Assembly: GCA_009602725.1 (NCBI GenBank)
Contig: WELB01000156.1
Span: 244,545-298,119 of the forward strand
Length of the DNA stretch: 53,575 bases
From: Spirogloea muscicola
Lineage: Eukaryota > Streptophyta > Zygnematophyceae > Spirogloeales > Spirogloeaceae
Reading direction: 5' to 3'
Shown here: one piece after another, positions 32,706 through 43,204 of the stretch
Layout: every line of letters begins with the position of its first letter
Position numbering within the stretch: position 1 is the first letter of the stretch
The notes under the pieces: generated by a model
Told to the model about the DNA's origin: nothing
Databases searched by the model: none
What the model saw: the letters and a program-made list of their open reading frames with translations, nothing else
Translations under genes and position numbers: made by a program

Positions 32706-35700
32706 AACCTTGTCAATTCTTTTCGGGCTGGCTTCTCACAGCCCTTGCCCCCATTGGGAGAGCCACTTCTCCCAGCCACCAGTTAATCTGGCCGCTTGCT
32801 CTTGTTCTGTTGCTTCTGTCCGGGCCGATTCAGCTTCGGAGCCAATCCCGGAGGAGCACATATCGCCTCCCGCCCATGAGAAGCAATGGGCACCCGCTCT
32901 CCCACCTCCGCCCTTGACATGTGAAGGGCCCCCAGAGGTGCACCCGCTCATTCCACAGGATACCCTGTCCATCGGGCGTGATGCTGGCTTTGATTTTCCT
33001 GTGTGTGCGCCTCCCGTGGCAGAAGGGCCGCAGCTGCAACAACCCGCCGAGCCGCCGCCCCCCCTACCATCCTCTTCTCCTATGCCGTCTACACCCGCTC
33101 CGCCGTCGTCACCACCCTTACCCTCCCCGCCGACGCCTTGCCCGCCGCCGTCGCCGACGCCAGCGTCACCTCCGTCGCCGCCGTGGCCGCCACCGCCTCC
33201 CCCACGCCCACCTCCGCCGAGCCAGCCATCTGCCCCGTCCTCGCCGCCGCTTCCTCCGCCTGAGCCTCTCCGATGCCGGCACTGTCAGCGCCCCTGGCCA
33301 TCTCGGCGTGGTCGGACCTTGCATGAGCGCGCCTGCAAGCAGCACGCCAATCGTGCTGCGCAGACGCGGGCCGCGTCTGCAGCGGGCGGCCGCGGCCGCG
33401 GGGGCAGCGAAGGCCGGCGTGTCCCACCAGGGCCGACCCCACCAGGTCCCCACCACTGGCAATGGGCGGCGGACCTTGACCTGGATGCGGTCCACCGGCA
33501 GGAGGCTCTCCCACTCCTGCGCCACGTGCCGCGGTGGGCGCGCCCACACCTGCGCCGCGCCCTTCGCCCTGTTCTGCAGCGAATTGTGGACGACCACAGG
33601 GACTCCGCCGCCTGGAAAGGGTTCATCCTCTTCCCCAGGCTGCTGCTCGGGCGTGCACCCCCCCAGGGCCACGGCCAAGGCCGTCAGCTGCTCCTGGACC
33701 GCATCTACCTCTTTCAGTGTGGGCGATGGGAGGAGCTTCTGGCGCGGCATGACACTGCCGTGGCTGCGGCCACAGCCGGCCGCCGCACTTCGCAGACAGG
33801 GCCATCGCCTGACAGGGCGGCCAGTGTCCGCCGCGCTCTCCGGTATGGCCATGCCGGGGAGCTCTCGAGAGCAGTCCAGGCACTGGATGATTCGGCGTTG
33901 GCGCCGGCGACTGAGGACACGCGGCAAGCCCTCTCGTCCATCCACCCCCCGGCACGCTCTCCCTTGCCTTCGTGGTTGGCTTCCTACGTCCCGCCGGAGG
34001 AGGTGGCCCTGGATGCGGCAGCCCTCCGCAAGGCCCTGCAGAGCAGCCGGCGCGCAGCTGCAGGTGGCCCCTCGCGCATGGTTACGGAGCATTTGAGAGA
34101 GCTCTTTCTCGAGGGGGACGAGGCGGACTTTCGGGTGCTGCACCAGGTGTGCCAACACATGGCCAGGGATCACGTCCCTGCCAGCATCCGCGGTGTGCTC
34201 TGTGCCAGTACCCTGCTGGCCCTCAGCAAGGTCAACGGCGGCGTCCGCCCCATTGCCATCGGCGAGGTCCTGTACCGCCTGGTGGGTAGGGCACTTTGGC
34301 AACAGCACGCTGATGCGGCCCAGACACACCTGGTGCCACACCAGTACGGCGCAGGCCTGCGGAGCGGCGGCGAGGCGGTTGTCCACGGGGTGCGGGCTTC
34401 CCTCGACTTGCACCCCGAGTGGCTCGTGCTGGCGGTGGACGTCCGCAATGCCTTTAACTGCGTCGACCGCGCCACAGTCGCCGAGGAGCTCCGTGCGGCC
34501 TTCCCCACCCTGCTGCCGTTTTTTCGGCTGGGCTACGGCCAGCCCAGTGATCTCCTATGGCGGCATGGAGCCGGAGGGGTGGAGGTCCTTCAGTCTTCCA
34601 CGGGCACGCGTCAGGGGGACCCGCTGGCGGGGTTTTTCTACGCGCTGGCCCATGACCGCGCCCTGAAGGCCACGGCAGCTGCTCACCCGGGCGTCCTCAT
34701 GCCAACGTATGCCGACGACACCTCCCTGGTCGGGCAACCAGACGAGGTCTTGGCTGCCTTCGCCACGCTCGAGGAGCAGCTGAAGGAGATCGGCCTGGAC
34801 ATCCGAGGGTCGAAGTGCAGCGCCTGGTCCCCCCAAGGGTTGCCAGCTCTCCTCCGCCTTCCCTCCGGCTGTCAGACACCTGCCGGGGCCTCACCCTCCT
34901 CGGGGTTCCATTGGGCTCACCTGCCTTCGTGGACGAGCAGCTGCGCAGCAAGCTGCAGGAGCACCTCCAGCCGGCGGCCCGCCTCCCTGAGCTGCACGAT
35001 ATGCAGCTGGGGCTTGCCATGCTGACGCGCAGCATAGCCCACCGTCCCCTGTACCTGGCTCGAGCCCTCCCCCCCTCCCCGGCGACGCAGGCCGCCTATG
35101 CAACTTTCGCTGCAGGTATCCTGGCCTGCACAGCGGCCCTGGTCCAACACCCGGCCTTCCTGGAGACGCTGGCTGCTGTGCACCAGGCCTCCCTGCCTGT
35201 GAGCCGAGGGGGTCTGGGCTGCCGCCCGCTGGCTCGTGCCTGCCGGGCAGCACACCTGGGGAGTTGGGCGCAGGTTGCGGCTTCGGTGACCCAGCGTTTC
35301 ATCCGGCATGGGGGTCGCCTCCTGGAGCAGGCGGCCGCGGACGTGGAGACTGGCACGCTGCCTTTCCAGACGGCTCTCCGCTCACCCCGGGATGAGCTGC
35401 TTGCGGATCACCCCACCCTGGTGCCACGGGCCGTCCCGTTCGCTCACCTCGCGCGCACGGCCGACCTGCGGGCCCAAGCTCGCTGCATGGCGGAGGTAGA
35501 TGCGGCGTCTTTCTCCACGGCGCTGGGGCTTTTGCCTCCAGCCGACCTCCGAGGGCGCGCGCGTCTGCTCTCGGCGTCCTCACCAGGGGCGGCTGCTTGG
35601 CTGTCGGCTCTGCCGATCCACGACGCGCTCCGGATGCCGGACGACGCATTCCGAACGGCGGTGCACCGCCTCCTCGGCCTCCACCCACCATGCCTAGGTG

Positions 35701-36500
35701 GAGTACAACAATGCGAGTGCGGCGAGCGCAGCCCGGACGCGGCGTCACTAGCAGCTCACATGCTCCGATGCGCACGGGGAGGGGAGCGGACCGGCACACA
35801 CGACCTGCTCCGAAACGCGATGTTCGGCATATTTGTCGAAGCCGGTTACACTGTGGCGCTGGAGAACTCCAGCATCATGCCTCTGACTGCTGGGGCGGAC
35901 GGCCGCCTCCACACCCGGCGCGCCGATCTCGTCGCTAGCGCGTTCGGCGGGGGGCCTCGGCTCGTTGCCGACGTCGTCACAACGGACTCCTTGGATTCCA
36001 GGAGCACAACACGCTCGGCGGCGGAGGCGGGCTACGCCGTCCGCCAAGCGGCCGCCGCAAAGGAGCGCAAGTACTCAGATCACCAGGGAGGCGACGAGTT
36101 TATCCCACTCGCCCGTCGACGTCCACGGCGCCTTTGGCGCCAAATGGCTGGAACTCCTTCACCGCCTTGCGCGGCGAGCAGCAGCCCGCCGCGACGGGCA
36201 GCAGGGCGAGCAGCCTGGCTTCCATGTCGCCGGGTCCCTCGCCCAAGTTTACCGGATGCGCCTGGCCGTCTCTTTGCAGCGGTCCCTAGCTTTTGCGGTC
36301 CACTTGCGCGCAGGCCGCGCTCTGGCGGCGGCCTCCGGCTTCCGTCAGGGCGACGTCTTTCCGCCTGCTAGCTACTCAGATTTGCATCTACTGACGAGAG
36401 GTTACTAAGAGTTCGCTAACTGCTGTCTCAGTCCTTAGCACTCCGACTCGTTCAGACCTTGTCCATTCTTTTGGGCTGGCCTCTCCCAGCCTTCAGTTAA
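32706..36500 (+). mobile_element. Near full-length RLE-type non-LTR retrotransposon
   Basis: The long single-ORF structure plus 3' tail identify a target-primed retrotransposon with a restriction-like endonuclease at the C-terminus, in the general style of R2/NeSL elements. Coding occupies about 32710-36408. The 3' tail holds the hairpin (GGGCTGG, loop CCTCT, CCAGCC at 36474-36491) and then 'cagttaatctggccgc'. That same string also occurs at about 32780 and 36708, so tails abut one another head to tail. No poly-A was seen. The exact 5' end cannot be fixed because the upstream DNA is itself retrotransposon tail. Confidence 0.88.
32710..36408 (+). pseudogene. Retrotransposon protein: zinc finger, reverse transcriptase, RLE; two frame breaks
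   Basis: Frame 1 is open 32710-35025 but the first ATG is at 33082. Domains in order: proline-rich linker (about 33030-33260); CCHC-like zinc finger CRHC...HERAC at 33275-33333; reverse transcriptase from about 34000, with TRQGDPLAGF and the catalytic YADD at 34708-34719. Near 34850-34880 the homology moves to another frame (34815-36371), which carries a CxC...HxxxC knuckle at 35712-35772 and the nuclease core (RRADLV, VADVV, KERKY) at 35917-36075. Near 36110 it returns to the first frame and ends SDLHLLTRGY-stop. The two shifts cancel. They may be decay, assembly errors, or, less likely, recoding. Confidence 0.85.
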
Positions 36501-36895
36501 TCTGGCCGCGCTTGCTCTTGTACATCCATCGCCAGGGCCGCGAATTCATCCCCAACCGGGTGATCAGCATATTTTCGCTCCTTGCCCCGGGCCGCCTGGC
36601 CGACCGCGTGCCCTGCAAACGACGCCGATCTGGTGGGATTGGCGGTTTTAGGGTTTAGGAATCAGACCTTGTCCATTCTTTTGGGCTGGCCTCTCCCAGC
36701 CACCAGTTAATCTGGCCGCGCTTGCTTGCTTAGGAGTGGACAAGGTCTGAAGGAGCCGGAGTGCTAAGGACTGAGACAGCAGCACGCGGACTGTCAGTAA
36801 CAGCAGAGGGAAGCTCAGTACCCGCGAGTGAGTAACATCAAATCAGAGTAGCTCGTTGCAGGCGAGCGGCGCGCATAAAAGAAGGCGCGCGGCGC
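36501..36895. mobile_element. Further family A tail fragments
   Basis: A plus-strand hairpin tail recurs at about 36663-36720, preceded by a short telomere-like 'ttttagggtttagg' (36646-36659). A minus-strand tail occupies about 36760-36850, whose reverse complement reads SPATSYSDLMLLTRGY-stop. The two are in opposite orientation and close together. Confidence 0.6.
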
Positions 36896-37295
36896 GCATG
36901 AAATAAGCCAATAGTATTGAAAGCCCAGAGTCAAGCCAAAGGCCCTCAAGCTGCTGTATGGTGCGGAGGAGTCGAAGTTGCCGAGCCCCACAGTTGACCC
37001 AAACCTGGGCGTCGGTTGCGGGTCAGGCAAACCCATGCCCGCTCGAGCGCTCTAAGCCTCAGCCTGCCACTGCGAGGACGAGGGTTCGACTCCGTGCCCG
37101 ACCTCAGCCTGCCGTCGCAACCTCTCTCGCACACCCAGCTCGCGTCCTCGCTGCGGTCTTCGTTCTGCGTTTCGTGAAGAGAGCTCAGCGTCCGGCGTTG
37201 TACTACGTGTGCTCGGACGTCTTGCCAGCGCCAGCCAGCCGCTCGAGCACAGCACTTCGATGGGCAGGGCCCGCAATTGAGGCTCGGCACTGGGC
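36896..37295 (+). promoter_or_regulatory. Upstream region of ZNHIT3-like gene, with Pol III B-box-like motif
   Basis: No gene recognised. Around 37085-37096, ggttcgactcc matches the internal B box of tRNA genes, with an A-box-like 'gctcgagcgctctaag' about 45 bp before it. The flanking arms do not pair into a tRNA, so at most this is a tRNA-derived relic. Confidence 0.3.
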
Positions 37296-37424
37296 ATGGG
37301 AGGCGCCTGCCAAGTGTGTGAGGCCGTCGAGGCCCGCTACAAGTGCCCCACATGCCGCCTGCCGTAGTGAGCAGATGCACCCCAGGCTCTGACTCATGCC
37401 ATTTCGTCCTCCCTCATCTCCCCC

Positions 37425-37481
<57 letters not shown>

Positions 37482-39348
37482 ACTTTACGACATTAAGCAC
37501 AGCTGAGGAAGCCTGCGATCGCTGGGCTCGGGCAGGTGTCAGGCCCAATCCTCCAGCTCGGGCGAAGCCCAGAACCCTGCTCCCGCNTTGCGCCCCCTCG
37601 CTTCCTCTCCATATACACCTCTCCCTCTCTCCTCCTCTCCTTCCCTTCCTCTCCTTTGCTTGTACTTTTTGCTCGTACTTGTCCCCTTCTTGTTCCCCCC
37701 CCCACCAGTTGTCCACAGTTGTCCACGCCCATCACTTAGTGGCCTCCGCCCACCCTGCAATCAACCTTGGCCTTCATTCACAGTACCTCCTACATCTCGA
37801 CCAGCCAGCGACTACAACTGGGATCAGCCGACCGGTCCTCGAGCCCTGACTAGATGTGTTGGCATGCCTGTTCCCCGCAGCTGCTCCGTGCTCTGTTACC
37901 GCAAGCACAAGGGTGAGCTCCACTCACTGTTTTCAACCTCACACCCATGGCTGCGTCACCTGGCTTGTATCTTCATATCGTGAGCTGACTTCAACATCGA
38001 GCTGCGTACAAGGCTGGATCTTAAGCCCTTGCCTAGCCACCAGCTTGGCAGCTCTCTCCATCAGCCGCAGCTGCCTAAATGAAGGCCAAAACAAACATGA
38101 AAGACATAAGTATTTGGGTTGTAGTACTATCACATCAATCCAAGTACTTCTCACGTATCCGCTTGACTCACTGTGACCAAACCTTGCGGCTGCAGAGGTC
38201 GTCTGCGCAGCTGCGCCCCCTGCTGTCCCTCTGCTCCCCAATGGTGAGCTCGTCAGTGGTGGCTCCTCCTCAGCTACCCCATCCAAAGACCTGATGCTAA
38301 ATGCGAGATGACCTTATAACAATCAGTCTGGCTAACAACCTCTTGGCCCCTGAAGCCGCAGCTTGTGCCACCGTTCAGGAGCCCACGCAGTTGGCGAACT
38401 GCCGCTGGCGACGGCGGCAATTGTAGACGGCACTGCTGGCGAGCAAGTTGTGTCAGCATCGCCGCCGCGCCAGCAGCCCCCGCGGGCGTTTGAGGACGGC
38501 CACAACGAGGCTGCCCGGTGGCGCCTACGGCGGCCACAGCTCGAGGCCCTAGGTGCGCTCGCTGCCATTTGATCTTTGCAATATTCGCAAATGTCAACCT
38601 TCAGCTCTCAAACTCATTGTTAGCGTAATACTGAGCCCCAGAACTCATCAAGAAAGTCAAAATTGCTGATTGACATCCGCCGGCAACCGTGAAATGTAGC
38701 CATTATTTGTAGATCAACTATTCAGCTTGGTCTGAACCCGAGACTTAGCAGGATTGCAAAAGCGTTGATGATCTCGTCCGCTCTCACGCGGTCCCCCTCT
38801 CTGTATTGGCAGCGGCGTCAGAGCTGGTGCAACGTGCCCTCCAGAGCACCGAGCTGCAGAACATAGTTCGCACAATCGACGGCGCCGTTGATGGGGACAA
38901 GGTTGCCCCCCAAGCTCTCCGTGTCGCATGGCTGCTGGTGACAAGTCTGAAAGTGTATATGTTGTTGAGCTGCGTGTTTAGATTTTGAGACGCAGTTCTC
39001 AACCTGCAACCCTAAAACCGAGGAGCCCACTTCAAGTGAGACATTCCAGGAGATACTGAGAAGCTAGTAACCCGGAAGCTAGCCGCGCACGCAGGAGCTT
39101 GCACGAGCGGAGGAGAGCCCGCTCTTCCGCAATTTCTGCCAGAAGGTGTTGGCCACCCCTGCCTCTCGCTATTGCCACCACTTATCCATTATAAGCAGAA
39201 CTTGGATAATGGGTTCTGCAGTTTGCAGCTCTCTAACTTCAGTGTTGCCTTTTTGCAGGTCCTGGCTATTGTGAACCCAGATGTACATGCAGCACCTGCG
39301 CTGCTCGTGCCGGAGGCAATTGTAGCCACTCATCTAACACTTCCGTAG
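37296..39348 (+). CDS. HIT zinc-finger protein, ZNHIT3-like, 7 exons
   Basis: Small nuclear zinc-finger protein. In other eukaryotes ZNHIT3 (yeast Hit1) helps assemble box C/D snoRNPs. Exons 37296-37366, 37881-37912, 38196-38243, 38379-38552, 38813-38901, 39095-39145 and 39259-39348 join in phase to 184 residues, against about 155 in human ZNHIT3. The zf-HIT ligands are all present: C5, C8, C17, C20, C25, C29, H33, C38. The last ligand appears only when exon 3 is joined, which supports the splice. A C-terminal helical part (LEALAASELVQRALQSTELQNIVRTID, split across two exons, then AEESPLFRNFCQK) matches the ZNHIT3 C-terminal domain. The exon 4 acceptor has an in-phase alternative a few codons downstream. 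Intron 1 contains the CT repeat and an ambiguous base. Confidence 0.85.
37428..37475. repeat. CT dinucleotide microsatellite
   Basis: An almost pure (CT)n run of over 40 bp inside intron 1 of the ZNHIT3-like gene, followed by further pyrimidine-rich sequence (37600-37700). The ambiguous base 37587 lies nearby, typical of a hard-to-assemble stretch. Confidence 0.9.
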
Positions 39349-40809
39349 GCTGTGCGCAGTAGTGCTAGAAGGCACGCTTGCAATCACGCGAGAAAAGCGG
39401 CTGTTTTTGCCCCAAAATGGAGAAACGAGGGGTGGCCAAAAAACTTGGAGTCAGATTTAATCTTTCAGCATCATCAGCCTTGCAATACGTGCAAGGCCAA
39501 TGGTGGCTGTGCAGTCGCAACCGGAGACACAAGATGCAACCGACCAAGCAACCGCCCTGCAGCAAGTGGAGTCCAAGTAAGACACAGAAGGATTCAGGAC
39601 TTTCGTCACATTGCAAATTTGGACCCATCTTGCTAGCGGCATTTGAGCTTACAAATGACGGCTGTGAGTGGTAGTGGTCCTTGGCAATTAATCACGTGAA
39701 ACAATGTGTATCCAATTGCATATTTATATGTAAAGGTTGCCCCTTTCAATCAGTTGTCCTTCGTCTTTGCTAGCCCGCTGCCCATTGAATCTGATCAACC
39801 CAGCATCAGCTTGCATGGTGCAGGTCCTGGCATCTTGAGGCCCTCGCTTGGCTCTCAGATGAAAGACCTGGGAGCTTGAGATTGAAGGACTCTCTGCATG
39901 TACCATCTGATTTTGCACAGGTTGTTGAGGAGTTGGCCAACAAGCAAGTGTAGCAACTTCTTAGTGCGGGGTTGCTGGGGGCCTAGCAAAAATGCATGAC
40001 AGCCTATCACTTGTAGTGGACGGGCTCGTGGAAGGACTGCATTGGGTGTTCAAATCTGGTGGCAAGGACGTTAATGAGAAGACGTGACTGGACCAGAAAT
40101 TGCTGCTGCTGCTGGCGGCGTACAGCTGTGGACTGTAAGGTCTTCAGCATGTCACCCTTGGGATTAGTAAGTCCCTGTCCTGGACCTGTTGCCCGTCCCT
40201 TGCTTAGGGCTGCGGATGGATGTGCACCTTCATATCGCCTCTGTCACTTGGCTGGCTTCACAGCGGTTTGACAGTATCAGCAGTTGTTCTTCTGATTTGG
40301 CTACTCTCAGGCTCTGACCTCTCTTGCTGGCACTTCCGTCCTTAGTTGTCGCTACATGGCATTCGCCTTTGTTGCCAGTGGCAATACAGCCGTCTCCACT
40401 AGTCGTACCCGGTCTGCAATTTATATATTGAATACCTGCTTCAGTCAAGTCACACCGTAGTTGGTCGTCGCGCTACATTGTGTAGCAGCTGGAGAGTGTT
40501 ATAACACCAGTTGGAGTTCTGTGCCCAGGCAACTAAAATTGGAGTTTAGTCTTTGTAGGGTCCTCAAGCTTGTCGAGTGGGTGATGTTGTCAATAAGTAG
40601 CACCAACTATGGAGGTCTGTTTAAGAGAAAAGTGTGACATTTTGGACGGAGGTTTGCCACAGGGTAGGATGGTTGCTTAGTAACTCCCAAGTCACCTTTG
40701 GCTGCATGGGTCCTCGTTTTTGATACCCTCCTTGAGAACATGGCAAGTCTAGGATACGCACCACGTGAGGGTATGCTTCGAGCCGAGATGAGCATGCCGA
40801 CAGCGTGTT
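39349..40809. other. Stretch without recognised gene
   Basis: Starts with the 3' UTR of the ZNHIT3-like gene. Short open frames on both strands match nothing recognised. A possible terminal exon (VVEELANKQV-stop, after a cag acceptor at about 39918) could not be linked to upstream exons. No repeats of the two retrotransposon families were seen. Confidence 0.35.
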
Positions 40810-41060
40810 CCTGGTTTTAGCAACGCCGTGTGGCAGCCTGTTTGCAGCAAGCTCAGGCTCACGCTTTGCATCAGAAAGCTGGTCGAGACACAGCTGTTGG
40901 CTTGACAGTTGCCGTCCGATTTTCGGGCACCAGTCAGTGACCTCTATGTGCTGACTCGTGTTAACTGAGCCGGGTTAGCTTAGCAGCAGATAATGTACGT
41001 CTGTCAATGTGCTCGCCTTTGTACTTGGCCACACAGGCTCTCCATCACTCAGTGCACACC
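40810..41060 (+). mobile_element. Family B retrotransposon tail
   Basis: The plus-strand copy reads (A)CLQQAQAHALHQKAGRDTA..., then SDLYVLTRV near its end and a decayed 'gagccgggttagc' instead of 'gagcgggtcaatc'. It continues with 'aatgtgctcgcctttgtacttggccacacaggc', the reverse complement of the tail at 8680-8720. Confidence 0.65.
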
Positions 41061-41560
41061 ATACACACTCCATTCACTCCACTCCATACAACACGGTCCA
41101 AAGAACCGAAAGCCGAACTGCGCTTAAACCACATACTGTGCACGAGACTACAGTGGAGGGGAGCTTAGTAACCCCGGGTTAGCAGCAGCAAGTCGGAGTA
41201 GCTTGCAGCTGCGACCTCCATACACACCCAACTTACACTCCTTTGGAAGACCTCACCTATCTTCGTTACTTGGCAACTCAGGCCCTCTCCATCACTCTCA
41301 CTGAGCTCCAATTTACACTTGGTCGGTCGGTCGCGCCGATGGGTACGTGTCGCGCGTGGTGTGTGGAACGACCGGCTTTACAACCTTGCGGGCCCGGTCG
41401 TGGTCGCCCGCCACGTAGGCGCCACATCGGACGCTGACCAGGACGCCTTTGACCCCGTTGAAGGGAGAACGGCGCTGTTTTGCCACGAGGGCGGACGGAC
41501 CTGGGCCCTCTTCCCGAGGAGGCGGCCCGGCCTGCCCGAAAAGGGAGTGCCGGCAGAGCC
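41061..41560. other. Unassigned stretch between mobile elements
   Basis: An open plus-strand frame at about 41319-41560 (containing GPVVVARHVGATSDADQDAFDP) looks protein-like in composition but belongs to no family I recognise. It runs straight into family A tail sequence, so it may be the 5' part of another broken element. Confidence 0.3.
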
Positions 41561-41945
41561 CTTGCTGCTGCCTCTGGCTCTGGCCAGGAAGATGTGGCTC
41601 TCCCAATGGGGGCAAGGGCTGTGAGAAGCCAGCCCGTAAAGAATTGACAAGGTTCGAAGGGGCCAGACTACGAGCTAAGCAGCAACTACGGGGCCAGGGG
41701 ACCCACTTCCAGGAGCCTAGCTTCTCTGACCTGAGGCTGCTTAGCAGGGGTTACTGAGTAATACGTAGCTGCTATGTTTCTTGAAGAAAAGTCTCGCCCA
41801 TTGAGGATTCAGACCTTGTCCATTCCTTTGGGCTGGCCTCTCCCAGCCACCAGTTAATCTGGCCGCGCTTGCTTCTTCGCCCATTGAGGATAGGGGCTGG
41901 AAAAGCCAGCTCAAAAAAGAAGGAACAAAGTACGAGAAGGGGGCC
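41561..41945. mobile_element. Family A tails in both orientations
   Basis: Plus: an AGRALAAASGSGQ-like segment at 41563-41600 and a separate end SDLRLLSRGY-stop at about 41756. Plus-strand hairpin at 41831-41848, followed by 'cagttaatctggccgcgctt'. A minus-strand hairpin tail (ggggctggaaaagccagctc) follows at about 41891. A minus hairpin relic lies at about 41616-41634. Confidence 0.65.
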
Positions 41946-42272
41946 AGCCTCTCCCCTCGCATGCAGATGTGTTTCCGGCTGCGATGGGCTTGCCAGCTGC
42001 ATATCTGCCGTTCTTGCGACGACGAGTTTTGGCCTTGTTGCAGCGTGCTCGGGCTAATGCTTTGCACTAGAAAGCTGGGCGAGCTCTAGTTGGTAGCAGA
42101 AGGGCTTCGAATCTGCCATCTGGTAGTCAGGCATCGATTAGCGACCCTTATGTACTGACCCGTGGTTACTGAGCGGGTCAATCTACTGTAGGTTATGTTG
42201 GTCTTAAGATGTGCTTGCCTTTGTACTTGGCCATTGGGCCTTCGTTTGTTTCAAATACACGATATTCCTTGC
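41946..42272 (+). mobile_element. Family B retrotransposon tail, well preserved
   Basis: The plus strand reads FPAAMGLPAAYLPFLRRRVLALLQRARANALH-stop, then continues in frame to DPYVLTRGY-stop at about 42170. The 3' tail to 'tttcaaatacacgatattcc' matches the reverse complement of 31604-31700 and 43995-44100. One stop codon interrupts the coding part. Confidence 0.78.
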
Positions 42273-42361
42273 CCTTGCCTCCCTCCTCCCCCGCGGCAGC
42301 GGCAACAGTGCCTCGTCGCCTATGCCAGCGCTACCAGCGCCAACAGCGCCAGCCGGCGGGG

Positions 42362-42801
42362 TCACTCCGGCGCGCGGGGGCATGGAGCCGATGCCCATCC
42401 TCGACCTCAACGTGGATGTCTGAGAGCAGCAATTGCGGGACAGTGGTGGAGGCGCCAGGCCGGCGGCAGCCCCGGCGATGACGGCAGGGGCTCGTGGAGA
42501 CTTGAGTGGGTAGTCTCGCTCTTATAGGCTAAAGGAGCCGCCGATCTGGCCAGCGAGTAGCTTGTGTGTTCATGACCCTTCCGATCCTGCGGAAGGATCA
42601 TTGCCACGCTGCTCTTCTTGGCCAGCTCAGCGGCTCCTTAGCGTGTATGAGCGTGACTACCCACTCATGTCTTCATGCGCCCCTGCCGTCATCGCCGGGG
42701 CTGCTGCCTGCGACTCCACCACTGTCCCGCACTTGCTGCTCCCGGACGTCCACGTTGAGGTCGAGGATGCGCATTGCCCCCGCGCGCCGGAGTGGCTGAA
42801 G
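42362..42801. repeat. Large foldback: inverted repeat with about 190-bp arms
   Basis: The left arm (about 42362-42553) and right arm (about 42607-42801) are reverse complements with scattered mismatches; shared blocks include cactccggcgcgcgggggca and cctcgacctcaacgtgga. The spacer is about 53 bp and contains a second small palindrome, gatcct/aggatc (about 42583-42599). A transcript would fold into a long hairpin. Both arms encode the same short peptide (ILDLNVDV) on opposite strands. It could be a foldback/MITE-type element or an inverted duplication of part of the neighbouring transposon. Confidence 0.8.
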
Positions 42802-42849
42802 CAACAGCAACAACAGCAACAGCAAGCGGACTCGCGGAACTTCAAGTCC

Positions 42850-43100
42850 CTGCTCAGCAGGCTGATTGAGAAGCTGTAGTAAGGGTCGGCAGCCTTCTGG
42901 ATGCAAAGCGTCGGTGTACAAATACTTTTCAGACTGTCAACCAATCTGTCACTTTCAAGAATCTTCGCAGGATTTCGAGATTCTGCTTAGCAGGATGATC
43001 AATAAGCTGTAATAGGGGCCGGCAGGGCACTGATCGCCAACGTTGATGTACAGATAACTTGCAAATAGTCATTTCGATCTGTCTCTTTCAAAGATCTTCA
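42850..43100. repeat. Two diverged tandem copies, about 130 bp each
   Basis: Segments starting 'ctgctcagcaggctgattg' (about 42850) and 'ctgcttagcaggatgatca' (about 42981) share the order: aagctgta, cggcag, gttgatgtaca/gtcggtgtaca, tctgtc, ctttca. The first continues an open frame ending SLLSRLIEKL-stop; the second ends likewise in a stop. They abut the right arm of the foldback. Confidence 0.6.
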
Positions 43101-43204
43101 CAGTCCATGCAATCGTCACAGTCCCACGAGTCCAGCACCACATCTTGCTGTGCATAAAGGGTGCGTGCGAGTGCATCCCTCCTCTGAGCCCCTTGAGCCG
43201 CTTC

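Noticed and set aside
33089-34413. Long minus-strand frame (415 codons) opposite the retrotransposon
   Set aside because: It is the antisense shadow of the reverse-transcriptase ORF; the recognisable domains are all on the plus strand.
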